A stretch of 6,575 nt of DNA from Nanobdellota archaeon (GCA_018818465.1 JAHIRU010000079.1:1-6575), one strand, 5' to 3'. Positions 1 to 4,741 are shown, counted from the stretch's first letter. Notes: generated by a model not told the origin, from the letters alone. Made by a program: numbers and translations.

Positions 1-1
1 G

Positions 2-265
2 AAGGCAAAACTAAAACTAGGATTAATGGTAGCCAACCCGAAAACCTTCAAGGAAATATATGATTTGCAGGTGCGCGGTACAAGCTTGGAGAACGTGAAA
101 TTGGAGATAGAATCTATTCCTATCGAGGTAAAGTGCCCTAAGTGCGGTTTTGAAGGCACAGTAGCTATAATAGAGCATGTTCACTTCATTAAGTGCCCCC
201 AATGTAATGAAATAGCCGATATTATTCACGGGGATGAACTGGAGTTGATAGAAAATATTGAATAA
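2..265 (+). CDS. hypA: HypA/HybF-like nickel metallochaperone, 3' part (5' end outside window)
   Basis: HypA-family proteins deliver nickel to [NiFe]-hydrogenase during maturation and carry a structural zinc site. The frame is open from the window edge, so the Met at 26 is internal and the true start lies upstream. Counting from that Met, the visible part shows the family pattern: a helix ending in RGT (17-19), an LEIESIP strand (26-32), a zinc ribbon with CPKC (37-40) and CPQC (57-60), and the closing GDELELIENIE (69-79) that matches the usual G-[DE]-E-L-x-I-x-x-I-E end. The N-terminal Met-His nickel-binding segment is not in the window. About 87 residues are present of a family length near 110-115. 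The partner hydrogenase genes are not visible, so the nickel role is inferred from the family. The next gene has its own promoter, so the transcript probably ends here. Confidence 0.8.
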   Translation, partial: KAKLKLGLMVANPKTFKEIYDLQVRGTSLENVKLEIESIPIEVKCPKCGFEGTVAIIEHVHFIKCPQCNEIADIIHGDELELIENIE

Positions 266-284
266 AAGCGACATCAAGCGAAGC

Positions 285-292
285 TTTTTATA
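285..292 (+). promoter_or_regulatory. TATA box of the 105-residue orphan gene
   Basis: The sequence AAGCTTTTTATA (281-292) contains TTTTTATA centred about 24.5 bases before the ATG at 313. That spacing places transcription initiation at or next to the start codon. No Shine-Dalgarno sequence lies between the box and the ATG, so the transcript is probably leaderless. The preceding AAGC resembles the extended element in front of the 44-residue ORF and the histone gene. Confidence 0.6.
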
Positions 293-312
293 CCATTAAA
301 TTAAGTATTTTT

Positions 313-630
313 ATGTTCGATTATGAAAAACCTCTTGAGAAAATAAGAGAAGCATATCCAGGTCTAGATTCAAAAATTGATAGCTATGATCCTTGGGAAC
401 TTGAACAAATGTTTTTAGATTCTCAAATAATAATCAAAACTGGTGGATTAAAAGATTATAGAGATTCAAAATTAGATGATCCAGTACTTTGTGCTTTCAA
501 AATTCTAATAGAAACAGATTCACCAGAAAAAACAATCGAGGATATAAATAAATCATTAAAGCGAATTTTAAAACCTAATAAGAATAGATACGTCGCATTC
601 GGTGTGGAAAATTCTGAATCACAAAACTAA
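313..630 (+). CDS. Hypothetical protein, 105 residues, not recognised
   Basis: I do not recognise a family. The protein is soluble, charged and probably mostly helical, with no signal peptide, membrane segment or cysteine cluster (one Cys, near residue 60). It opens with a charged helix-like stretch (EKPLEKIREAYPGL, 5-18), followed by a DPWELEQMFLDSQ segment (26-38) and a Lys/Asn-rich tail. The start at 313 is supported by a TATA box at leaderless spacing and by the absence of any ribosome-binding site. Base composition is clearly more AT-rich (about 30% GC by eye) than the hypA and transporter genes on either side, and lysine and isoleucine codons end mostly in A or T. This suggests a lineage-specific or acquired gene. 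It lies 40 bases before the transporter, so some co-transcription is possible, but nothing seen ties their functions together. Confidence 0.7.
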   Translation: MFDYEKPLEKIREAYPGLDSKIDSYDPWELEQMFLDSQIIIKTGGLKDYRDSKLDDPVLCAFKILIETDSPEKTIEDINKSLKRILKPNKNRYVAFGVENSESQN

Positions 631-640
631 CAATTCAAAA

Positions 641-648
641 GATATTAA
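641..648 (+). promoter_or_regulatory. Possible TATA box of the transporter gene
   Basis: AAAAGATATTAA (637-648) has an A-rich BRE-like stretch followed by a TATA-like core centred about 26 bases before the ATG at 671. The region before the ATG has no Shine-Dalgarno sequence, which fits a leaderless start. The core matches consensus less well than the other promoters in the window. Confidence 0.4.
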
Positions 649-670
649 CCATAAGAGCTAATTATATTTA

Positions 671-1606
671 ATGGCCAAAAAACCAGTTTCTAAAAATCAC
701 AATAAAGAACTAATTGGTACAATTCTAGCACTGATAACCGCAGTCATAAGCGGTTTTGCCATACCAATAAACAAGATATTTGTAGTTGGTATAGATCCAA
801 CAGTCTTCACTGCTGTTAGAGCGCTGATAATTGGTTTAGTGTTCTTGTTCATTTCATTCGTTCAAGGTAATTTTTCTACGAAGAGCTTCAAGAAAGTTTC
901 ATGGAAACCGCTTCTGTTCATAGGTTTTATTGGTGGTGGTTTAGCCTTTTTATTCTTCTTTACAGGTCTTGGTTTAACAACAGCAGGAAGAGCAGCTTTT
1001 CTGCATAAACTGCTTCCAGTCTTTATTGCTGTATTCGCAGTTCTCTTCTTGAAAGAGAAAATACCAAGAAAACAAGGCATTGCTCTTTTAGTCATGTTAG
1101 TAGGAGCGTATCTGATATTCTCTGCAACAATTGAACCAGCAGCTTTCTGGTTAAATCCAGGCTTCGGCGACATACTCATAATTGGTGCTACAATACTTTG
1201 GGCACTTGAAAGCACTATAGCAAAGAGAACCATGATAAAAGGCGAAACCAATTTCATTGTTTCATTTGCAAGGATGTTCTTCGGAGGATTGCTATTATTC
1301 GGAATTATCATACTCCTCGGAAAGTTTGACATCCTACTTTCACTATCCGCAATACAAATAACGAACATGCTCATATCAACAGGAATACTATTCGGATATG
1401 TGCTGTTCTGGTACGCAAGTATCAAATATATTAACGTATCCAAAGCAGCTGCAATACTTCTATTAGCGCCTGTCATCTCTCTGTTCCTTGGCATCTACTG
1501 GTTCGGCGAACCATTCCCATTATTGCAGATGATAGGATCAGCATTGATCATTATCGGCGCAGTCGTTGTAGTTAAGATAAAAAGCCAGTTCTCTACAGGT
1601 GTTTAA
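671..1606 (+). CDS. EamA/DMT-superfamily transporter, ten predicted membrane helices
   Basis: This is a cytoplasmic-membrane permease of the drug/metabolite transporter superfamily. At 311 residues it has the usual length and the internal two-fold repeat of EamA proteins. Hydrophobic segments fall near residues 14-34, 44-64, 80-100, 108-127, 135-152, 165-183, 195-217, 231-249, 258-275 and 285-303. The repeat signature ends each half: LLPVFIAVFAVLFLKEKI (114-131) in the first and LLAPVISLFLGIYWFGEP (264-281) in the second, both of the form P-V-x(n)-[LF]-x-E. The second EamA unit begins near PGFGDILIIGATILWALES (163-181). The N-terminus is short and basic, consistent with a cytoplasmic N-terminus. 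The substrate cannot be read from sequence; family members move amino acids, metabolites or drugs. Neighbouring genes give no hint. A pyrimidine-rich run follows the stop. Confidence 0.88.
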   Translation: MAKKPVSKNHNKELIGTILALITAVISGFAIPINKIFVVGIDPTVFTAVRALIIGLVFLFISFVQGNFSTKSFKKVSWKPLLFIGFIGGGLAFLFFFTGLGLTTAGRAAFLHKLLPVFIAVFAVLFLKEKIPRKQGIALLVMLVGAYLIFSATIEPAAFWLNPGFGDILIIGATILWALESTIAKRTMIKGETNFIVSFARMFFGGLLLFGIIILLGKFDILLSLSAIQITNMLISTGILFGYVLFWYASIKYINVSKAAAILLLAPVISLFLGIYWFGEPFPLLQMIGSALIIIGAVVVVKIKSQFSTGV

Positions 1607-1620
1607 TTTCCACTCTTTTT
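1606..1620 (+). terminator. Pyrimidine/T-rich tract after the transporter gene
   Basis: The stop codon is followed at once by ATTTCCACTCTTTTT. Archaeal RNA polymerase commonly stops at T-rich runs without a hairpin, and a separate promoter for the next ORF begins about 20 bases further on. I see no stem-loop, so this call rests on position and composition only. Confidence 0.35.
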
Positions 1621-1636
1621 ACTCGTTTCAACGGAA

Positions 1637-1651
1637 GAAAAGCTTATAAAG
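1637..1651 (+). promoter_or_regulatory. BRE plus TATA box of the 44-residue ORF
   Basis: GAAAAGCTTATAAAG combines a purine-rich BRE with a near-consensus TATA box (TTATAAAG, 1644-1651) centred about 24 bases before the ATG at 1671. It shares the 13-mer AAAAGCTTATAAA with the histone promoter at 3545-3557. It is one of the two best promoter matches in the window. There is no Shine-Dalgarno site after it, so the transcript is probably leaderless. Confidence 0.7.
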
Positions 1652-1670
1652 CCTTATTCTAAATTTCATT

Positions 1671-1805
1671 ATGAAGATAAAAACAGAATCCATAGATGAA
1701 ATCGATTGGTTCGATCCAAGCGCAGTTCGCATAGACGAACTTGCTCATTTCAATAAAATCGATAAGATGAGAGAGGATTCTGGCTACAAATCCAATTTAT
1801 TTTAA
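1671..1805 (+). CDS. Small orphan ORF, 44 residues, with strong promoter
   Basis: A 44-codon frame runs from ATG 1671 to TAA 1803-1805. The product is acidic and soluble, with no cysteines. It has an IDEIDWFDPSAVRIDELAHF segment (8-27), a charged helix-like stretch around KIDKMRED (29-36) and the ending KSNLF. I do not recognise a family. The case for a real gene is contextual: a near-perfect archaeal promoter sits at exact leaderless distance from this ATG, and the frame is the first one downstream of it. It ends five bases from the stop of the convergent 190-residue gene. It could be a small regulator or a protein-interaction peptide. An alternative is a non-coding transcript from the same promoter whose 44-codon frame is incidental. 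Confidence 0.55.
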   Translation: MKIKTESIDEIDWFDPSAVRIDELAHFNKIDKMREDSGYKSNLF

Positions 1806-1810
1806 CTATT

Positions 1811-2383
1811 TTAATCATCGGAAAACACCAATTCTAAATGTGCTTGTTTCGGCATTTCTTTTTCTAGCTTAGAATTATCCAAATAGCGTTTAGATGCATT
1901 TACTATTTTTTGATTAACTGTTTTAAAAGCCCATCTATATTCTTTAGTTCCATCTCCATAAGTAGCCTTTAACTCGTTTCCGAATGTTTTAAATGCTAAA
2001 TAATCAGCTGCTTGCTTTAAGCTTTCTCCATATCTATACGTAGTGCCAGGCACTTTTTCATGATAAAAGGATATGCCTTCAACACATATATCTATTTCAG
2101 GCACTTTTAATCTAAAGCGCTGTTTTTTATCTTCGATTATATCTACTTCTAAATCATAAAGCGTTTTAATGGCTTTTTCTAATGCACTAGGATAAAGACC
2201 GCCATAGACTTTTTTCATCATCCTTTTGTGATTTTTTGAAAATATTTTTTCAAGTGCCTTTTCTGAATTGTTTGCTGCTATTTTTAGCTGTTCAGGATTG
2301 GTTATGCTATGAATATCTAGTTCTATTTTTTCATATTCAAGTTTAAACGATGGCAATTCCTTTACATGATAAATCCTGGTCAT
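1811..2383 (-). CDS. Hypothetical protein, 190 residues, not recognised
   Basis: No family is recognised. The protein is soluble, Lys/Glu-rich and mixed helix and strand, with no signal peptide or membrane segment. Visible stretches are a helical part with basic residues (SEKALEKIFSKNHKRMMKK, about 40-58), a likely beta section (FRLKVPEIDICVEGISFYHE, about 90-109), a GTTYRYGESLKQAADYLAF stretch (about 113-131) and an acidic end FSDD. There is only one cysteine, so a metal site is unlikely. The start is supported by the palindromic TATA element about 26.5 bases upstream and by the lack of a ribosome-binding site. Composition is the most AT-rich of the window (about 28% GC in sampled blocks), unlike the divergent MEMO gene, which suggests acquisition or fast divergence. 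It is convergent with the 44-residue ORF. Confidence 0.72.
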   Translation of the reverse strand: MTRIYHVKELPSFKLEYEKIELDIHSITNPEQLKIAANNSEKALEKIFSKNHKRMMKKVYGGLYPSALEKAIKTLYDLEVDIIEDKKQRFRLKVPEIDICVEGISFYHEKVPGTTYRYGESLKQAADYLAFKTFGNELKATYGDGTKEYRWAFKTVNQKIVNASKRYLDNSKLEKEMPKQAHLELVFSDD

Positions 2384-2404
2384 GTTCTAGCATTGTACTG
2401 TCGC

Positions 2405-2414
2405 TTTTTAAAAA
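2405..2414. promoter_or_regulatory. Palindromic TATA element shared by two divergent leaderless genes
   Basis: TTTTTAAAAA is a perfect 10-bp palindrome lying between the two divergent genes. Its centre is about 24.5 bases before the plus-strand ATG at 2434 and about 26.5 bases before the minus-strand ATG at 2383, so it is at TATA distance for leaderless starts on both strands. Neither side has a Shine-Dalgarno site, and I see no second TATA-like box in the 50-base gap. Neither flank is a good A-rich BRE, so orientation is not obviously set. Confidence 0.6.
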
Positions 2415-2433
2415 CAACACCTAAATTAAGAAC

Positions 2434-3258
2434 ATGGCAGAAAAATACGTGCGTCCAGCTATTTACGCTGGCAATTTCTATTCGCTGAACTCTTCAGAAC
2501 TGGAGCATCAATTAAATGATTTTTTCAGCCAAACTAAAGGCATTGAAAAAGAATGCAGAATTATTGTTTCACCGCATGCTGGTTATGTCTATTCTGGCAG
2601 GACAGCTGCATATGCTGTGTCTTCACTGAAGCCTGCAAAATCCTATATTATATTAGGCCCAAACCATACAGGTCTTGGAGAGACCTTTGCGATTATGCCT
2701 TCTGGCGGCGTTTGGGATACGCCTCTTGGAAGAGTTGAAACAAATAAGAAATTAGCAGAAAAACTATTATCTTCTTGTGGTCTTTTGAAAGAAGATCATG
2801 AAGCTCACATGAGAGAGCATTCAATAGAAGTACAGCTTCCATTTTTACAATTCTTGAACAAAGAGTTCACATTTGTACCAATCTCTATCATGAGTGAATG
2901 CACCAAGGAGTTTGCAGCAAGGTGCGAAGAGCTTGGTAAAACTATAGCTAAAATAATGAAAGAAGAAGACTTATCACTTATCATAAGCTCTGACTTTTCA
3001 CACTATCTAAGCGAAAAAGAAGCAGAGGAAAAGGACAACAAAGCTATTGAAAGAATAGAGGACCTGGACCTTTACGGTTTCTTTGAAACACTCCAAGAAA
3101 CAGATGCATCTATATGCGGTTATGGTCCTATAGGAGTCGCTATAGTTGTTGCTAAAGAATTAGGACTGCATGCAGAAATTATTCACAGATCAAATTCTGG
3201 TCAAGTTACTAAAGACTTCAACAAGATCGTTAGTTATATTGCTATTGGTTTTGAATAA
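2434..3258 (+). CDS. MEMO-family protein (AmmeMemoRadiSam system protein B)
   Basis: MEMO proteins share the fold of class III extradiol dioxygenases. Human MEMO1 binds iron or copper and has reported redox activity, but the archaeal role is not settled. The family also appears as one part of the AMMECR1-Memo-radical SAM set. At 274 residues the length is normal. Conserved motifs appear in order: RPAIYAGNFY (7-16), SPHAGYVYSG (46-55), LGPNHTG (74-80), MREHSIEVQLPFLQ (126-139), ISSDFSHY (184-191) and CGYGPIG (228-234). The likely metal-site residues His48, His78, Asp187, His190 and Cys228 are all present, so the site looks intact. The AMMECR1 and radical-SAM partners are not adjacent. The start is fixed by a TATA element at leaderless distance. 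No T-rich terminator follows on this strand. Confidence 0.9.
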   Translation: MAEKYVRPAIYAGNFYSLNSSELEHQLNDFFSQTKGIEKECRIIVSPHAGYVYSGRTAAYAVSSLKPAKSYIILGPNHTGLGETFAIMPSGGVWDTPLGRVETNKKLAEKLLSSCGLLKEDHEAHMREHSIEVQLPFLQFLNKEFTFVPISIMSECTKEFAARCEELGKTIAKIMKEEDLSLIISSDFSHYLSEKEAEEKDNKAIERIEDLDLYGFFETLQETDASICGYGPIGVAIVVAKELGLHAEIIHRSNSGQVTKDFNKIVSYIAIGFE

Positions 3259-3275
3259 AATAAACCTAAAATTGA

Positions 3276-3329
3276 ATAAGACTAAAAATATTAAAAAATA
3301 AGAATAAAGGATAAGCTAAGAACTTATCC
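3276..3329 (-). terminator. Hairpin plus T-rich tract ending the DUF5679-like gene
   Basis: Read on the minus strand, GGATAAG and CTTATCC form a perfect 7-bp stem with a 7-base loop (3309-3329), followed by a strongly T-rich run down to about 3276. The stem contains the TAA stop codon (3324-3326) of the small zinc-ribbon gene. On the plus strand the same region is A-rich, so it would not act as a T-tract terminator for the MEMO gene. Confidence 0.5.
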
Positions 3330-3464
3330 ACCAATTCTGAATACTTTTGTTCCACATTTTGGGCAAGTACCCTTTGTTGCTGGTTTTCCATTCTTCATTA
3401 TTATTTTTGTTGGATCCTTAATTTCACGTTTTGCTTTGCACTTAACACAATAAGCTGTTACCAT
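3324..3464 (-). CDS. DUF5679-like mini zinc-ribbon protein, 46 residues
   Basis: This short gene encodes a protein with two CxxC knuckles, CVKC (6-9) and CPKC (34-37), separated by a basic stretch with the conserved-looking MKNGKPATKG (23-32). It ends in GTKVFRIGG. The pattern of an AYCVKCKAKRE start, MKNG-P-A centre and CP-CGTK-FRIG end matches what I recall of DUF5679, a small archaeal and bacterial domain of unknown function that probably binds one zinc. The start is supported by a strong Shine-Dalgarno GGGAGGAG (3470-3477 on the opposite strand) five bases before the ATG. The gene is divergent from the histone gene, and both promoters share a region of about 130 bases. A nucleic-acid role is plausible for such a basic ribbon but is not shown by sequence. 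Confidence 0.85.
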   Translation of the reverse strand: MVTAYCVKCKAKREIKDPTKIIMKNGKPATKGTCPKCGTKVFRIGG

Positions 3465-3469
3465 TTGAA

Positions 3470-3477
3470 CTCCTCCC
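3470..3477 (-). promoter_or_regulatory. Shine-Dalgarno site of the DUF5679-like gene
   Basis: GGGAGGAG on the minus strand, five bases before the ATG at 3464, is a strong match to the anti-SD end of 16S rRNA. It decides the start and shows that this transcript has a 5' leader, unlike the orphan genes to its left. Confidence 0.7.
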
Positions 3478-3509
3478 TTGAGTTATATACAATAAATTTG
3501 AATTCCTGC

Positions 3510-3517
3510 TATATAAA
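3510..3517 (-). promoter_or_regulatory. TATA box of the DUF5679-like gene
   Basis: TTTATATA on the minus strand is centred about 50 bases before the ATG at 3464. Initiation about 25 bases downstream would give a leader of roughly 24 bases that includes the Shine-Dalgarno site. A second TATATA closer to the gene (3484-3489) would place initiation at the ATG and exclude the Shine-Dalgarno, so it is the less likely box. Confidence 0.5.
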
Positions 3518-3542
3518 TGTGAGTTGAGCGTGAAGTCAGCAC

Positions 3543-3558
3543 GAAAAAGCTTATAAAT
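3543..3558 (+). promoter_or_regulatory. BRE plus TATA box of the histone gene
   Basis: GAAAAAGCTTATAAAT has an A-rich BRE and a near-consensus TATA box (TTATAAAT, 3551-3558) centred about 43 bases before the ATG at 3598. Initiation near 3580 would leave a leader of about 18 bases that contains the AAGGTG element at 3584-3589, eight bases before the start. The shared 13-mer with the promoter at 1637-1651 suggests this is the strong promoter form of this genome. Confidence 0.7.
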
Positions 3559-3597
3559 CCATTTAACCAACAAAAAAGAGGTTAAGGTGTTTTTTAC

Positions 3598-3822
3598 ATG
3601 AAAAGAAAGACAAAATTGCCTCTGGCACCCTTTGAAAGGGTTTTGAAGGAATCCGGTCCAAATATAAGAGTTTCTAAGGAGTCTGTAGAAGCATTCACAG
3701 ACGTCATGGAAGAGATCTCAGGTGAAATTGCAAGAGACTCATTCGACCTAGCAAGACACGCAGAAAGAAAGACAATAAAGGCTTCTGATGTAAAGATTTC
3801 TTGGAAAAGATTTAGGAAGTAG
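3598..3822 (+). CDS. Archaeal histone, HMf type
   Basis: This is a single histone-fold protein that would dimerise and wrap DNA. Its 74 residues are slightly longer than the usual 66-70 because of an extra basic N-terminus (MKRKTK). The fold is easy to follow: LPLAPFERVLKESG (7-20) forms helix 1, RVSKESVEAF (24-33) begins the long helix 2 that runs to about residue 54, and RKTIKASDVKISWKRFRK (57-74) holds the second DNA-contact loop and helix 3. Arg14, and Arg57-Lys58-Thr59 in the RKT motif, correspond to DNA-binding positions in HMfB-type histones. There is no C-terminal tail. A strong promoter and a short leader with AAGGTG fit high expression. The gene is divergent from the DUF5679-like gene. 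This gene is the strongest sign that the source is archaeal. Confidence 0.95.
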   Translation: MKRKTKLPLAPFERVLKESGPNIRVSKESVEAFTDVMEEISGEIARDSFDLARHAERKTIKASDVKISWKRFRK

Positions 3823-4002
3823 ATTCAACTGATCAGTATTAATTCTTAAGCTTTAATTAATTCTTAGAATCATTTTTACAATCTACATAAAATTATCGAA
3901 GGTGCATAAGTCTAATCTTATATGGTCGTCACCGTTTTTGCTGTCGCATCAGAGCTTGCAAACGATTTTTGTGTAGAAATATTTTTATAGGAGGTTAACA
4001 AA
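3823..4002 (+). other. Intergenic leader region between the histone and pyrE-like genes
   Basis: This 180-base gap is the longest in the window. Just after the histone stop are a perfect 10-bp palindrome, ACTGATCAGT (3828-3837), and an 11-bp direct repeat ATTAATTCTTA (3838-3848 and 3856-3866). The second copy overlaps a small ATTCT-T-AGAAT palindrome followed by CATTTTTAC, which may end the histone transcript. Further right, TCTTATAT (3915-3922) is a candidate TATA box for the pyr operon, giving a leader of about 58 bases. A 22-codon frame (3922-3990) ends inside the pyrE Shine-Dalgarno. I see no recognisable riboswitch. Confidence 0.4.
3989..3995 (+). promoter_or_regulatory. Strong Shine-Dalgarno site that sets the GTG start of the pyrE-like gene
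   Basis: AGGAGGT lies seven bases before the GTG at 4003 and is a full-strength match to the anti-SD. It selects this GTG over any downstream ATG. Confidence 0.8.
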
Positions 4003-4722
4003 GTGTCAAAGTTTCAATGTCTTATAGTCCCAGATAATGATCTTCTGACTCTTAAAAATTGCGGCGGCTATTATGAGTGCCCAAAAGATGAAGAAGGAAA
4101 GCGACTCGGTCCATTAGTCGCGTATGCGGGTACGTATGATACATCAAACAGTGAAAGAAAACGGTTTGTGGGAGATGTTTATTATAATCTCGCAAAGGTT
4201 GAAGAGCATCCACCGGTTCTCAGGGTGTTTGCCGATAAGCTGCTTGCAAAAATGCCTAGAGGGACCGACACCGTGCTTGGTGCACCTTTAGGGGGTTACA
4301 CTTTCGCTTACCAGCTTGCTTCTGCGTTGGATTGTAGATTCGTTTTCGCTGAAAAGAAAGTGATTGAACTCGGAAAGGATGGTGGTCGTGATAAAACCAT
4401 TCTTATCATGAAGCGACATGAATTAACTTCAAACTCTTTCGTGACAATTGTTGAGGACGTCTGCAACAACTTTTCAACAACAGAACAAATATTTGAAATT
4501 GTTCAAATGTTTGGCGCCAACGTTGTTGCAATAGCATGCGAACTTAACAGGTCCGGACAGACCGAATGGAACGGTATTCCTGTCATATCACTCATGGATA
4601 TACCCACTTCGCAGTACAAACAGGAAGATCCTGAAGTCGCCGAGGATATGCAAAAAGGTAACATAGTTTGGGACGCGAAGAAAGAATGGGAAAGACTTAC
4701 GCTGGCGATGAACAATCAGTAA
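4003..4722 (+). CDS. pyrE: Orotate phosphoribosyltransferase-like protein
   Basis: PyrE transfers phosphoribose from PRPP to orotate, giving OMP. This 239-residue protein has a type I phosphoribosyltransferase core: GAPLGGYTFAYQLASALD (93-110) aligns with the usual loop and helix of OPRTs, FAEKK (115-119) with the segment that starts the catalytic loop, VTIVEDVCNNFSTT (147-160) with the PRPP motif, and CELNRSG (179-185) with the conserved [VD]-x-R-[ES]-G strand. In the PRPP motif the acidic pair Glu151-Asp152 is kept, but the normal T-T-G-G loop reads CNNFS. There is an N-terminal extension with CGGYYECPKDE (20-30), and the product is somewhat longer than most OPRTs (about 180-215). It starts with GTG behind a strong Shine-Dalgarno and lies 30 bases before pyrF, which supports the orotate role. 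It could instead be a relative using another base. Confidence 0.72.
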   Translation: MSKFQCLIVPDNDLLTLKNCGGYYECPKDEEGKRLGPLVAYAGTYDTSNSERKRFVGDVYYNLAKVEEHPPVLRVFADKLLAKMPRGTDTVLGAPLGGYTFAYQLASALDCRFVFAEKKVIELGKDGGRDKTILIMKRHELTSNSFVTIVEDVCNNFSTTEQIFEIVQMFGANVVAIACELNRSGQTEWNGIPVISLMDIPTSQYKQEDPEVAEDMQKGNIVWDAKKEWERLTLAMNNQ

Positions 4723-4741
4723 TCACAATTATTATCTGAGA

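Noticed and set aside
23..277. An 84-codon minus-strand frame over the hypA-like fragment
   Set aside because: It is antisense to a zinc-ribbon coding sequence with a clear family pattern, so it is a shadow frame.
862..1494. A 210-codon open frame on the minus strand opposite the transporter gene
   Set aside because: It lies wholly inside the EamA transporter gene, whose protein pattern is clear. The antisense translation has no recognisable domain and no promoter or ribosome-binding site was seen.
1671..2383. A toxin-antitoxin pair formed by the 44-residue ORF and the 190-residue gene
   Set aside because: The genes are convergent, not co-directional, and neither shows a known toxin or antitoxin motif.
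2553..2738. A 61-codon plus-strand frame inside the MEMO gene
   Set aside because: It overlaps the conserved HAGY and PNHTG region in another frame; its translation is rich in Cys and Trp, as expected of a shifted frame.
3901..3939. A possible attenuator hairpin (GGTG with CACC, inner ATAAG with CTTAT, then TTTTT)
   Set aside because: The stem needs a strongly uneven internal loop (1 by 8 bases), so it is probably not stable.
3956..3985. A bacterial sigma-70 promoter (TTGCAA, then ATATTT after 17 bases) before the pyrE-like gene
   Set aside because: The -10 match is poor and would put initiation within about 12 bases of the GTG, removing most of the leader. An archaeal-type TATA further upstream is about as likely.
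4503..4715. A 70-codon minus-strand frame inside the pyrE-like gene
   Set aside because: It is antisense to the conserved C-terminal half of the phosphoribosyltransferase and has no start signals.
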